DNA from: Streptomyces radicis
GTDB taxonomy: Bacteria > Actinomycetota > Actinomycetes > Streptomycetales > Streptomycetaceae
Direction: 5' to 3'
NCBI RefSeq assembly: GCF_003626575.1
Contig: NZ_RBDY01000005.1
Location: 244,702 to 308,701 of the forward strand
DNA: 64,000 nt
Each line of letters starts with the position of its first letter. Position 1 is the stretch's first letter. Below, piece by piece: positions 10,112 through 19,244 of this stretch. Position numbers and translations under genes: made by a program. The notes beneath the pieces were generated by a model that was given only the letters and a program-made list of their open reading frames with translations, was not told where the DNA came from and did no database searches.

Positions 10112-11235
10112 TGGACGTCATGCCCTTCCCTGCTCGGCTCTGTGCTGCGACCGGACTGGGTGCGACCGGACTGGGTGCCCCGCTGGAACGCGCCCATGAT
10201 GGAGGCGGTCTCCTCGCTCGACCTGCCGGCCGCCGAGTTGGCGGAGTCCCCCGTCGGCACGATGGCGATGGCCCCGCGCCGCCGACGCTTGGGCAGCCCG
10301 CCCGCCGTGGTCCCGGTGGCCTCGACCTCCTCGTCTGCCAGGTACTCGGACTCGGTCGGTTCCTGCGGTTCGGGCATGCTGGTGAGCAGCTCCTGGGGGA
10401 GGAGGACCACGGCCCGCACCCCGCCGTACGGGGAGGACGAGTCCACGGAGACGCTGAATCCGTACCGAGCGGCGAGCACGCCGATGACCGCGAAACCGAA
10501 CTGCGGCGGGTTCCCGAGCTCGGTGACGCCCACGGGGTTCTCACCGGAGAGGAGACGCTGAGCCCTCGTCTTCTCCTCTTCGTTCATGCCCACACCGGCG
10601 TCGTCGATGATGACGCAGACGCCCTTGGGCACGGTCCTGATGTTGATTTCGATGGCCGCCTCGGGCGACGAGTAGCTGGTCGCGTTGTCCAGCAGCTCCG
10701 CGAGCACCAGCGCGACCGGCTCGACGGCCTGGCTGATGATGGCGAAGTTCGTCTGCGAGCGGATTTCCACGCGCGTGTAATGGCGGATGCGCCCCTTGGC
10801 ACTGCGTGCCACGTCATACACCGATGCGACACTGCGCGCACGGCCGAGCCATCCGTCACAGAGCACGGCGACGGACTGGGCACGACGACCGAACTGGGAG
10901 TTCATGTGGTCGATTCCCAGGAGGTCCTGGAGAATACCCTGGTCGCCGTACTTGTCCTGAATCTTGGAGATCGCCAACTGCTGTTCGTTGGCAAGACCCT
11001 GGAGCGTTCGCATCGCGGACTTCAGGGCCGTCTTCGTGGCTTCTTCGGCGCGGAGTCGGGCATCGTCCACAGCCTCGCTGAAGTTGGACTCCAGCTCGTG
11101 ATGGCGCGTCTCGAGCTCGGCCCGCTCTTTGCGGAGCTTGACGTTGGACTTCCGCGCCCGGTAGATGGTCGCCGCGGCAAGGGGGGTGCCGACGACAAGA
11201 CCCCAAAGCGCTGGATCCTGTAGGTAATCGGTCAT
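10108..11235 (-). CDS. cvnA: Conservon sensor-histidine-kinase-like ATPase CvnA
   Basis: A 375-residue protein with one short N-terminal hydrophobic segment (LWGLVVGTPLAAATIY), a long coiled-coil-like stretch (~35-75) and a C-terminal HATPase domain with N box ELLDNATSYSSP and G box DDAGVGMNEEE. No transmembrane pair or large sensory domain is present; it is shorter than many CvnA proteins. First gene of the conservon. The C-terminus is low-complexity and includes a duplicated SGRTQ unit. Upstream GAAGAG precedes the ATG by 6 nt. Confidence 0.92.
   Translation of the reverse strand: MTDYLQDPALWGLVVGTPLAAATIYRARKSNVKLRKERAELETRHHELESNFSEAVDDARLRAEEATKTALKSAMRTLQGLANEQQLAISKIQDKYGDQGILQDLLGIDHMNSQFGRRAQSVAVLCDGWLGRARSVASVYDVARSAKGRIRHYTRVEIRSQTNFAIISQAVEPVALVLAELLDNATSYSSPEAAIEINIRTVPKGVCVIIDDAGVGMNEEEKTRAQRLLSGENPVGVTELGNPPQFGFAVIGVLAARYGFSVSVDSSSPYGGVRAVVLLPQELLTSMPEPQEPTESEYLADEEVEATGTTAGGLPKRRRRGAIAIVPTGDSANSAAGRSSEETASIMGAFQRGTQSGRTQSGRSTEPSREGHDVQ
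10147..10176. repeat. 15-bp tandem duplication in the 3' end of cvnA
   Basis: Two exact copies of GCGACCGGACTGGGT, in frame with cvnA, giving a doubled five-residue unit (GRTQS on the coding strand) in the disordered tail. It does not shift the frame. Confidence 0.85.
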
Positions 11236-11653
11236 TGATTTCTCTTCAAACTAGACCACCAGGTGCAAGAAATGAGGGTGCCTTGGGTTCTCGAATCCGC
11301 TTTCCCCCGAAGCAGGTTCGTCCCCTCAGCCGAACGGGCACGACGACGGAGCCCGCCCGTGCGCGAGGGATGACCTCGGCCGCACGAACAGCAGCCAGAG
11401 CACACCCGGCCGCCACTTCGGCTCCCTATGCCCCTCTGACGGCATAACGCTCCTTGGGATGAACCCTCTTGGCTGATTTACCAGTTGGCCCTATGGCTTA
11501 CGCGCCCTCAGCCCGTTTGGCAAGCCCGGCGATCGTATCATCGTCACGCGAGCCGACCACCGCCCCCGCGACCCTCGTCGCGCGATCTGTCGGCCGCTCA
11601 GGCGCCTTACGTTTCCGCCCTGTTAAGGCGTACTCAAGTCCCACACAAGGGAG
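11236..11653. other. Non-coding region between conservon and sugar kinase
   Basis: About 420 bases with stop codons in all frames and no recognisable gene. It must hold the promoter of the cvn operon (transcribed leftward from ~11.25 kb) and the 3' untranslated region of the sugar kinase. No clear promoter boxes or hairpin were found. Confidence 0.45.
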
Positions 11654-12550
11654 TCACACCGCCAACAGTTCCGCCTTCGACGGGGGGTCGGCACCTTCCC
11701 GCGTACACGTGATCGAGGCGGAGAGCGCACATGTCGTCAGCACCTCGCGCAGGGCCTGTGCGCCCTCGGGCGGACCGCCCCGCTCGGCGATGGCGTCGAG
11801 CAGCGCGCTCTGGAACGCGTCCCCCGCCCCGACGGTGTCCACCACCTCGACACGCGGGGCGCCTACGCGCGCCTCATCGGCGCGCGCCACCGCGAGTGCG
11901 CCCTCGGCGCCCAGGGTCACCACGGTCAACGCGGGCCCGGCGGCGAGGAGTTGGCGCGCGGCCTCGGCCGGGGCGAGCCCCGGGTAGAGCCAGGACAGGT
12001 CCTCGTCGCTGGCCTTCACCACGTCGGCGACCCCGGCCAGCCGCGCGCACACCGCGCGATAGGCGTCGCGGTCGGGCTGCACGGCGGGGCGGACGTTGAG
12101 GTCGACCACGACCGTCCTGCCCAGGCCGCGCTGCTCGCCGCAGAGGGCGAGCATGCGCGAGGCGCCCGGCTCGACGACCGTGGCGAGCGACCCGGTGTGC
12201 AGCACGGCCGTGTCCTCGGGCACCGGCACGTGGCTCGGCGCCCACTCGGCGAGGAAGTCATAGGTGGCCGCGCCGCCCTCGTCCAGATACGCGAGCGCCA
12301 CGATGGTGCGGCCCGCGTCGGACGGCAGCCTGCGCACCTCGACGCCGATGCGCGCCAGGTGGTCGCGGACCAGCGCGCCCGGCGGGTCGTCGCCCCACGC
12401 GGTGAGCAGCGTCACGGGGCGCTCGAGGCGGTGGAGTCCCACCGCGACATTGGCAGGGCTGCCCCCCGGCACGGCCCGCACCTCGCGCGCGCCGACCGGC
12501 CACAGCAGGTCGACCAGGGTCTCGCCGACCACCGTCACTCGCGTATCCAC
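11654..12550 (-). CDS. PfkB-family carbohydrate kinase (fructokinase-like)
   Basis: About 298 residues. The two PfkB signatures are visible: GGSPANVAVGLHRL near the N-terminus and DTVGAGDAFQSALL near the C-terminus, where the Asp of GAGD is the catalytic base. It phosphorylates a sugar with ATP; fructokinase is the commonest specificity, but ribokinase or 2-keto-3-deoxygluconate kinase cannot be excluded. The start is a GTG (V-D-T-R-V-T-V-V-G) preceded by GGAGAGGGAG; longer in-frame versions add an Arg-rich non-homologous tail. It stands alone with no obvious operon partner. Confidence 0.85.
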   Translation of the reverse strand: MDTRVTVVGETLVDLLWPVGAREVRAVPGGSPANVAVGLHRLERPVTLLTAWGDDPPGALVRDHLARIGVEVRRLPSDAGRTIVALAYLDEGGAATYDFLAEWAPSHVPVPEDTAVLHTGSLATVVEPGASRMLALCGEQRGLGRTVVVDLNVRPAVQPDRDAYRAVCARLAGVADVVKASDEDLSWLYPGLAPAEAARQLLAAGPALTVVTLGAEGALAVARADEARVGAPRVEVVDTVGAGDAFQSALLDAIAERGGPPEGAQALREVLTTCALSASITCTREGADPPSKAELLAV

Positions 12551-12696
12551 CAGGCTTCTCCCTCTCCGGCGCGCGCTCGCGCCCCGCGCCGTGATGCACA
12601 TCCTCGGATGCCCCGCTCGGCGGCGACACGGCGGGGCCCCCTTCCACCCGTCAACCCGGGTCGACAGGGCCATCCTCGTCAACCGAGGTTGACCCC

Positions 12697-13099
12697 ATGG
12701 GCGATGTCGACCTCTCCCCGCTCACCGAGGAGTCCGATCCGTTGGAGGCACTGCGTGCCACCAGTGAGCTGCGTCAGCGCCTGGAGCGCGACGAGGCGGT
12801 CCTGGTGCGCCGGGCGCGCAACGCCGGGGCGACCTGGACGCGGACCGCGACAGCGCTCGACGAGCTGGTGGAACGCGCCGCGGAGCGGCTCGGCCACGGC
12901 CGCCCCGGCGCCCTGGTGGCCGCCCCGTTGGCCGCGGCGATGGCGCTCACCCGCGATGCACAACGGCGGCACCGGCGGCCACCAGGCCCTCATCGCCCTC
13001 GCCCCCGAGCACCGGACGGCCGTGGTGATCCTGAGCGCCAACGCCCGCTCGACCACCCGCACGGGCATGGGCCTGCTCGCCCAGCTCTCCCGGCACTGA
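12697..13099 (+). pseudogene. Chimeric relic: HTH-type small protein N-terminus joined out of frame to a beta-lactamase-family C-terminus
   Basis: The first ~85 codons (MGDVDLSPLTEESD, then ALRATSELRQRLERDEAV and WTRTATALDE) resemble the small helix-turn-helix proteins frequent in Streptomyces. After ~12950 the frame loses protein character. In the +1 frame the last 47 codons (HNGGTGGHQALIALAPEH, AVVILSANARS) match the C-terminal HxGGTGG block of class C beta-lactamase/serine hydrolases. Two unrelated pieces in different frames suggest a deletion that removed most of both genes. A short expressed HTH protein cannot be excluded. Confidence 0.5.
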
Positions 13100-13155
13100 G
13101 CCTTCGCTCGCGGAGCGACGCGTGTCCGCGGTCCGCGGTGGCTTATGTTGGGCGG

Positions 13156-15015
13156 ATGCTCCAGGGAGTCCAGGGGGACGAGATAAGGGTGCCGGTCGGG
13201 GCGGGGGCCGAGGAGTGGGTCACGCGAGGGCGGTGCCGCCGGGTGCTGCTCGTGGTGCACAACGTCACCGCGGCGACCCGCCTGCTCGACATCCTGCCGC
13301 TCTTCCGCGACGACCTGCGGATCCAACTGCTGGTGACCTGCACCGGCTCGTCGCCGTTCCAGGCCGGGGTGCCCGAGCTGTTCGCCCGGCTCGGGCTGCC
13401 CGTGCTGCCTTGGGAGCAGGCCGTGCGCACCCCGGTGGACCTGGCCATCAGCGCCAGCTACGGCGGTCAATTGCATGAAATCCAGGGCACATTGGTCGTT
13501 CTCTCCCATGGCGCGGGATATAATAAGACGCTGGCAACGCCGAACGCCGAACGCCGAACGCCGAACGCCGAACGCCGAACGCCGAACGCCGAACGCCGAA
13601 CGCCGAACGCCGAACGCCGAACGCCGAACGCCGGGGCCGAGGGCCCGCCTGTGTTCGGGATGGCGCCCGAGTGGCTGCTGCACCGGGGGCGGCCCATCGC
13701 GCACACCATCGTGCTCTCCCACCCCGAGCAGCGTGAACGGTTGCGCGCCGCCTGCCCCGAGGCCGCTCCGACGGCCGTGCTCGCCGGTGACCCCTGCTAC
13801 GACCGGCTGCTCGCGGCCCGCGCCGACCGCGCACGCTTCCGCCGGGCGCTGGGCGTCGGCGAGGGCCAGCGGCTCGTCCTCCTCAACTCCACGTGGAACC
13901 CCGACTCCCTCTTCGGCGACAGCGGCGACGACATCCTGCCCGCCCTGCTCCCCCGGCTGGTCGCCGAGCTGCCCGCCGACGAGTACCGGGTGGCGGCCGT
14001 GCTCCACCCCAACATCTGGTACGCGCACGGCCCGGGACAGATCAGGGCCTGGTGCCGGGCGGCGGAGGCGGCGGGGCTGACGCTCGCCGACCCGCTCGAC
14101 GGCTGGCAGCAGGCGCTCGTCGCCGCCGACTGCGTCCTGGGCGACTTCGGCTCCGTCACCTTCTACGCCGCCGCCCTCGGCACCCCGGTGCTGCTCGGCG
14201 CGTTCCCCGCCGACCGGCTCGACCCCGCCTCGCCCGTCGCCCGACTCGGCCGCGCCGCACCGGCGTTGCGCCCGGCCGCCGCGCTGCTCCCCCAGCTGAC
14301 CGAGGCGATCGAGGGCCACGACCCCGGCCGCTATGCCGCCATCACGGGCCAACTCACCTCCGCGCCAGGCGAGTCGGCCACCCTGCTGCGGGAGCTGAGC
14401 TACCGGCTGATCGGCCTCCCCGAGCCGCGGGAACGGCCCGCGCTGCTCGACCCGTTGCCGCTGCCCGCGTTCCAACCCCCCACGCGCACCGCGCCGTTGA
14501 CCGTGCTGACCCGCCTGCTCGGCGCGGGCCCGGGCGAGCCGCCCGAGATCGAGGTGGCCCGCTTCGCGGGGCCCGCCCCCGAGCGCGGCTGGACCGTGCA
14601 CGACGTCCACGTGTCCGTCGACGAGGAGTGCGCCGACCCCGGCCGCCTCGCCCTGGCCGCGGTGATCGTGCGCCGGGGCCGCGACGACGACCCCCGCCTC
14701 GGCCCCGGCAGCGCCTGGACCGCCGACGCGGCCGCGCGCCACCCCGGGGCGGCACTCACCGTCTTCGTCTCGGGTCCCGACCGCTGCACCGTGCGCACGA
14801 GGGACGGGCGGCTGCTGCGGATCATGGCCGTCCCGGCCCCCGACGGCGGCCCTGACCTGTGCGACCCCGCGGTCTACGCGTCCGCGCTCCACGCCTGGCT
14901 GAGCCGGGGCAAGTCCCTCGACGAGCTGGCCGGTGGCATCACGGTGCGCACCGGCGTGGCGCGCCACCGCGTCGCGGTCACCGACCTGCCCCTCCCCCGG
15001 GCCCCTCTGCCCTGA
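13156..15015 (+). CDS. CDP-glycerol glycerophosphotransferase-like protein with an internal heptanucleotide repeat
   Basis: About 619 residues. The N-terminal part (RRVLLVVHNVTAATRLLD, LVTCTGSSPF, LPWEQAVRTPVDLAIS, LVVLSHGAGYNK) and the part after the repeat (IVLSHPEQRERL, VLAGDPCYDRLL, LLNSTWNPDSLFG, DCVLGDFGSVTFYAAALG) resemble the GT-B-like CDP-glycerol:poly(glycerophosphate) glycerophosphotransferase family, seen in many Streptomyces and sometimes misnamed translation initiation factor 2. Between them, residues ~128-159 are a TPNAERR heptapeptide array encoded by 14 copies of a 7-bp repeat. Flanking homology is in one frame only at this copy number. Start ATG 13156 is preceded by GGGCGG; an upstream GTG at 13138 is in frame. 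The 3' end overlaps the convergent STAND gene by 38 bp. Confidence 0.75.
   Translation: MLQGVQGDEIRVPVGAGAEEWVTRGRCRRVLLVVHNVTAATRLLDILPLFRDDLRIQLLVTCTGSSPFQAGVPELFARLGLPVLPWEQAVRTPVDLAISASYGGQLHEIQGTLVVLSHGAGYNKTLATPNAERRTPNAERRTPNAERRTPNAERRTPNAGAEGPPVFGMAPEWLLHRGRPIAHTIVLSHPEQRERLRAACPEAAPTAVLAGDPCYDRLLAARADRARFRRALGVGEGQRLVLLNSTWNPDSLFGDSGDDILPALLPRLVAELPADEYRVAAVLHPNIWYAHGPGQIRAWCRAAEAAGLTLADPLDGWQQALVAADCVLGDFGSVTFYAAALGTPVLLGAFPADRLDPASPVARLGRAAPALRPAAALLPQLTEAIEGHDPGRYAAITGQLTSAPGESATLLRELSYRLIGLPEPRERPALLDPLPLPAFQPPTRTAPLTVLTRLLGAGPGEPPEIEVARFAGPAPERGWTVHDVHVSVDEECADPGRLALAAVIVRRGRDDDPRLGPGSAWTADAAARHPGAALTVFVSGPDRCTVRTRDGRLLRIMAVPAPDGGPDLCDPAVYASALHAWLSRGKSLDELAGGITVRTGVARHRVAVTDLPLPRAPLP
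13536..13633. repeat. 14 tandem copies of AACGCCG
   Basis: Exactly 98 bases made of 14 uninterrupted, identical heptamers. Because 7 is not a multiple of 3, gain or loss of one unit changes the reading frame of the surrounding gene. All three forward frames through the array encode the same cyclic heptapeptide TPNAERR and contain no stop. Confidence 0.97.
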
Positions 15016-17224
15016 GCAGGGCCTGAACGCGCTCCTCCCCCGCGATGTCCCCTGTCGTCTTGTGCACCTGGCGGGCGCGTTGCCACAGCTCGCGGCGGCG
15101 CTCGGCGTCGTCCTCGCAGCGGGCGCGCAGCTCGGTGATCGCGGCCTCCTGGATCAACGCGCCCTCCTCGTCGGCCATGATCGCGAGCGCGGCGTCCAAG
15201 GGCCCACGCGCGCCCGCGCGATCGCCCGCCGCGAGCCTGGCCTCGCCCAGACTCGTCAGCACCCGGGCCTCGTTGTACCGGTCGGGGGTCGGCAGGGCCC
15301 GCATCTCGGCGAGCGCGGCGTCCAGTTGGCGCAGGGCCTCGGGGTAGGTGCCCGCGCCGTACCGCGCGCGCCCGACGTGGTGCGCCAGCAGGGCCAACGC
15401 CCTTGGGTCACCGGCCCGTTCGGCGAAGGTGAGGGCCTCGTGGAAGAGGTCGAGCGCGTCGGCGAACCGCCGCTGCCGCAGCCGCAGCAGGCCGAGCGAC
15501 TCGAGGGCCGTGGCGCGGCCACGCGGATGGTCGTCGCGCTCGGCGGCGAACGCGGCGCGGAAGTCCGCCTCGGCGGCGTTGAGTTGGCCGAGCGCCATGA
15601 GCGAGAAGCCGCGCTGCACGCGCGTGCGCGCCAGCGCTCGGGAGTCGCCGACGGCCAACGCGGCGCCGATGCCGAGGGCGTGGGTGCGCAGGCAGTCCTC
15701 GTGGAAGCCGCGCCGCAGGTGCAGGCCCCACATGGCCTCGCACAGCTGCCACACGAGCGCGAACCGCTCGCGCTCCGCCGCGGTGCGCACGGCCGCGACC
15801 AGCACCGCGCGCTCGGTGAGCAGCAGGTCGAGCGCCCTCTTGCGGGAGTGCACGGGCTCGCTGCGGGCCTGCGCCCTGGCCACCGCCCCGACGTACCAGC
15901 GCCCGCGCATGACGCTGACCTCGGCCTCCACCGCGGTGGCCAGGCACCGGGCGAGCCAACGTTCCACCGCCGCCTCGGCGTCGGGGTCCGCGAGCGTCAC
16001 GGCGTGCCGGTGGGCGTCCGCGGTCTGCTGATACCTGCGGGGCCCCTCGGGGCGGCTGACCTCGACAAGGCGCCGCTCCGCCAGCTCCGTCAGCAGGGCC
16101 TCCGCCTCGGCCTCGTCGGCCAGCCCGGCCAGGGCCGCGACGGGGCCCGCGCCCTGCACGACCGGCGGCAGCTGCCCGAGCAGCCGGTGCAGCCGGGCGG
16201 CGGCGGGGCCGAGGGCCAGGTAGCGGCGTTCCACCGGATCGGGCCAGGGGTCGCCACCCGCTCCGGCGCGGGCGATCTCCTCCAGCCGTTCGCCATGGGC
16301 GAGTTGGGCCACGACGTCCCACACCCTGGCCGGGTGGCCCCCGCAGCGGCGGACCAGCTCCCGTGCCTCGGGAGCGGCCAGGGCGCCGGGGTCCACGCGG
16401 CCGTCCTCGATCAGCAGCCGCTCGACATGGGTGTCGGCGAGCGGCCCGAGCAGCAGCACGCGGGCGCCGTACGTGCCGACCAGGCTCGGCATCCGGTGCC
16501 GGGTGGTGACCACGAAGAGCGACCCTGGACCGCCCACCACGAGCTGGTCCACCTGCTCGGGCGACTCGGCGTTGTCGAGGATCACCAGGGCTCGGTTCCC
16601 GCGCAACCGCCGCTGGAGCAGGGCGCGTTGCTCGGCGAACCCGGGCCCGACCGTGCCGGGGTAGGAGCCGAGCTTGTACAGCAGGTCGGTCGCCGCCGCG
16701 CTGGGCGTCAGCGCCTCGTCAGGCGCGTGTCCCCTGAGGTCGACGTGGAGTTGGTCGCCTGGCAACAGGTCGTCGAGCTCCTGGGCCAGCCGAACGGCCA
16801 GGGCACTCTTGCCGATCCCGGCCTCGCCGACGATGAGCAGCAGCCGGGGCCGCTCGGGCGCCTCGGCCACCAGCTCGCGCACCTGGGCGATGGCCTCGTC
16901 GCGGTTGACGAACGACGCGTAGGGCGGCTCGATGACGGCCAGTCGCTCGGGGGTCTCCTCGCGCGCGAACCGCCGCAGGAGGGCGGCGATCTCCTCGTCG
17001 TCACGGGCGCGTTCGACGATGGCCTCGGCCAGCCGCCGCATCTCCGCCGGGTCGTCGGTCGGCTCGGGCGGCGGCCCGTCGTCGCCGTCGGCGCGGCGCC
17101 CGCGGCGCATCCGGCCGAGCAGCGCGGCCAGCGGCGCGACGGAGACGCGTCCGGCCTCCTGCCCCGCGCCTGTCACCATCGCGTTGGCCAGGGCGGCGAT
17201 GATCGCTGGGCCGAAAACCTCCAT
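14978..17224 (-). CDS. STAND-type NTPase with TPR repeats (NB-ARC/AfsR-like, no DNA-binding domain)
   Basis: A 748-residue protein. After a short N-terminal segment it has an NB-ARC-like NTPase: FVNRDEAIAQVREL, P-loop GEAGIGKSAL (~residue 138), Walker B RALVILDNAES, sensor VVTTRHRMPSL, then a winged-helix-like region and C-terminal TPR-type helices (~500-730). The organisation is that of AfsR/SARP-family STAND proteins but without the N-terminal SARP domain, so it is a signalling or scaffold switch rather than a transcription factor. RBS GGAGGGGG before the ATG. It converges on and overlaps the glycerophosphotransferase-like gene. Ligand unknown; some STAND ATPases act in phage defence, but nothing here shows an effector domain. 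Confidence 0.82.
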   Translation of the reverse strand: MEVFGPAIIAALANAMVTGAGQEAGRVSVAPLAALLGRMRRGRRADGDDGPPPEPTDDPAEMRRLAEAIVERARDDEEIAALLRRFAREETPERLAVIEPPYASFVNRDEAIAQVRELVAEAPERPRLLLIVGEAGIGKSALAVRLAQELDDLLPGDQLHVDLRGHAPDEALTPSAAATDLLYKLGSYPGTVGPGFAEQRALLQRRLRGNRALVILDNAESPEQVDQLVVGGPGSLFVVTTRHRMPSLVGTYGARVLLLGPLADTHVERLLIEDGRVDPGALAAPEARELVRRCGGHPARVWDVVAQLAHGERLEEIARAGAGGDPWPDPVERRYLALGPAAARLHRLLGQLPPVVQGAGPVAALAGLADEAEAEALLTELAERRLVEVSRPEGPRRYQQTADAHRHAVTLADPDAEAAVERWLARCLATAVEAEVSVMRGRWYVGAVARAQARSEPVHSRKRALDLLLTERAVLVAAVRTAAERERFALVWQLCEAMWGLHLRRGFHEDCLRTHALGIGAALAVGDSRALARTRVQRGFSLMALGQLNAAEADFRAAFAAERDDHPRGRATALESLGLLRLRQRRFADALDLFHEALTFAERAGDPRALALLAHHVGRARYGAGTYPEALRQLDAALAEMRALPTPDRYNEARVLTSLGEARLAAGDRAGARGPLDAALAIMADEEGALIQEAAITELRARCEDDAERRRELWQRARQVHKTTGDIAGEERVQALLRAEGPGGGAGR

Positions 17225-17352
17225 GTCCCCCTCCGTGGTCCGGCAACGACGCCACGTTACCCGCTCGATGACACCGGGTCATCCGCGTCCCGGCGGGGAT
17301 CACCGGGCAGTGTCACGGCAGAGGGCGTTCGAAGGGATGCGAAGGGAGCGGC

Positions 17353-18129
17353 ATGGCGGCGGTCGGGTCGGTGGGCTTCACGGTGGAGGTCGAGGGGGCG
17401 ACCGGGATGCGCACGGGCGCCTGGGCGGTGGGCGAGACGCTGACGATCGCCGGGCACCCGGGGCGCGCGCCCCTGGCCACGGTCCGGCTGCGGCCCGCGG
17501 CGGGCCGGGAGGCCCGGGGCGCGCGGCGGGGCCTGAGCGCCTCGGGCGAGGTGGCCGCGGCCGAGGTGGTCCTCGCGGAGGTGACCGTGGCCGAGGTGGA
17601 GGAACGCGCCAGGCTCGGCGGGGCGGCCCCGCACCCCGCGCTCGACCTGTTCGCGCCTGACGGCGCGCCGCTCGCGACCGTGGAGCCGCGCGAACCGGTG
17701 GCCTGGCCGCGCCTGTTCGACGTCATGGACGCGGAGGGCCGCCCGCTCGGCACGGTCGCCCGGTCCCGCACGCCGCTGCTGCGCCGCGCGACGTGGGCGA
17801 TCCACCCCGCCGACGGCGGGCCACCGGTCACCGGACGCCAGGGCACCGCGGCGGGCTGGCTCGCGTTCACCGCGCTGCTGCCGCTGTGGCTGCTCGTGCT
17901 GCTGATCTCGCTGCTCGTGGCGCTCGGCACCTTCGGCCTTGTCACCCAGCTGCTGACCTGGGGGCGGCCCAAGAGCGTCGCGTGGCGGCGCGGCCCGCTG
18001 GGGCGGCGCCCGCTGACCTTCGGCCACGCCAGGGGCCGTTACCGCGCGGCGGCGAAAGGGCCGCTCGACGAGCGGCTGGTCCACGCCCAGGCGGCGCTGC
18101 ACCGCTTCACGGCGCTCCACGCGACCTGA
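17353..18129 (+). CDS. Membrane protein of unknown function
   Basis: A 258-residue protein divergent from the STAND gene. Residues ~1-165 are soluble; a segment LFDVMDAEGRPLGTVAR faintly resembles LURP-one/scramblase-like folds. One strong hydrophobic stretch (~172-200, LAFTALLPLWLLVLLISLL) is probably a single membrane span, followed by a basic C-terminal tail. Start ATG has GGGAG four bases upstream. I do not recognise the family with certainty. Confidence 0.7.
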   Translation: MAAVGSVGFTVEVEGATGMRTGAWAVGETLTIAGHPGRAPLATVRLRPAAGREARGARRGLSASGEVAAAEVVLAEVTVAEVEERARLGGAAPHPALDLFAPDGAPLATVEPREPVAWPRLFDVMDAEGRPLGTVARSRTPLLRRATWAIHPADGGPPVTGRQGTAAGWLAFTALLPLWLLVLLISLLVALGTFGLVTQLLTWGRPKSVAWRRGPLGRRPLTFGHARGRYRAAAKGPLDERLVHAQAALHRFTALHAT

Positions 18130-18196
18130 GGCCCGGCCACCGGGCGACGTTCCATACTGGCCCTGACCCGGCATCGTCCTGGACGAGGAGGGATTC

Positions 18197-19141
18197 GTGG
18201 ACACCCAGCGCACGGCGGCGCCCCGCGCCGACCACACGACCGCGACCGACGGCGTTCCCATCGCCACCTGGACCTGGCTGCCCGAGGGCGTCCCGCCGCG
18301 CGGCTGGGTGCAGTTGGCCCATGGCGCCGCCGAACACGCCCTGCGCTACGACGCGTTCGCCCGCCACCTGACCGCGCACGGCTACGCGGTGATCGCCTCC
18401 GACCACCGCGGCCACGGCGCGACCGCCCGGCACACCGGCGGCCTCGGCGTGGTGGGCGCGTCGGGCTGGCGCGCGGTGGTCGATGACCTGCACGCCGTCG
18501 GCGAACGCGCCCGCGCGGAGCTGCCGGGGCTGCCGTTCGCGCTGTTCGGGCACTCGATGGGCTCCCAACTGGCCCGCGACTACGCGCAGGAGCACGGCGC
18601 CGCGCTCAACGGGCTGATCCTGTGCGGGACTTTCCGCTCCCTGCCCGGGTGCGAGCCGGAGACGGCGATCCGGCGGCTCGGCGCGGAGATCGAACGCGGC
18701 GGGCGCGGCGCCCGGTCGTCGTTCGTGCCGGACCTGTTCGCGTCGTTCAACGACCCGTACCCGTTCCGCACCGGCTTCGAGTGGCTCTCGCGGGACGAGG
18801 CGGAGGTGGACGCGTATGTCGCCGACGAGCGCTGCGGGTTCCCGTTCAGCGCGGGGCTCTCGCTCGACTGGGTGACGGGCGTGCGGAAGATCAACGACCC
18901 GGCGCGGCAGGCCGACATCCCGCGCGACCTGCCCGTCCATGTCGTGGTCGGCGACCAGGACCCGTGCCACTCGGGGATGACGCTGGTGTACGAGCTGCTC
19001 GAGGATCTCCGCCACGCGGGCACCCGCGAGTTGAGCTGGCGGGCCTGGGAGGGCGCGCGCCACGAGATCCTCAACGAGACCAACCGGCATGAGGTGTTCG
19101 CCGCACTCGTCGCGTGGCTGGACGAGCGGGTGGCCGCCTGA
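18197..19141 (+). CDS. Alpha/beta hydrolase, monoacylglycerol-lipase-like
   Basis: A 314-residue hydrolase of the serine aminopeptidase S33/lysophospholipase group. Visible are VQLAHGAAEHALRY (oxyanion region), SDHRGHG, the nucleophile elbow GHSMGS, the acid-side GDQDPCHSG and the histidine in GARHEILNE. It probably cleaves acylglycerol or similar esters in the cytoplasm (no signal peptide). GTG start with GGAGGGATTC directly upstream. It follows the membrane-protein gene in the same direction with a 67-bp gap. Confidence 0.85.
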   Translation: MDTQRTAAPRADHTTATDGVPIATWTWLPEGVPPRGWVQLAHGAAEHALRYDAFARHLTAHGYAVIASDHRGHGATARHTGGLGVVGASGWRAVVDDLHAVGERARAELPGLPFALFGHSMGSQLARDYAQEHGAALNGLILCGTFRSLPGCEPETAIRRLGAEIERGGRGARSSFVPDLFASFNDPYPFRTGFEWLSRDEAEVDAYVADERCGFPFSAGLSLDWVTGVRKINDPARQADIPRDLPVHVVVGDQDPCHSGMTLVYELLEDLRHAGTRELSWRAWEGARHEILNETNRHEVFAALVAWLDERVAA

Positions 19142-19244
19142 GCCGGGCGAGGGCCTTCGGATCCGGAGCCGACGGTCCGTCAACTCTCGCTGACATGCGA
19201 GGATTTGAATTCGGGAAGAACCATATCGAGGGAGAGTGGACAGC

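Noticed and set aside
13536..13633. CRISPR-like array
   Set aside because: The repeat unit is 7 bp with no spacers and lies inside a coding sequence.
12697..15015. A single 772-residue protein beginning at 12697 and running through the glycerophosphotransferase-like gene
   Set aside because: Between ~12950 and 13156 the frame has Arg/His/Pro-rich non-protein composition, and a separate beta-lactamase-like tail appears in another frame. The family similarity starts only after 13156.
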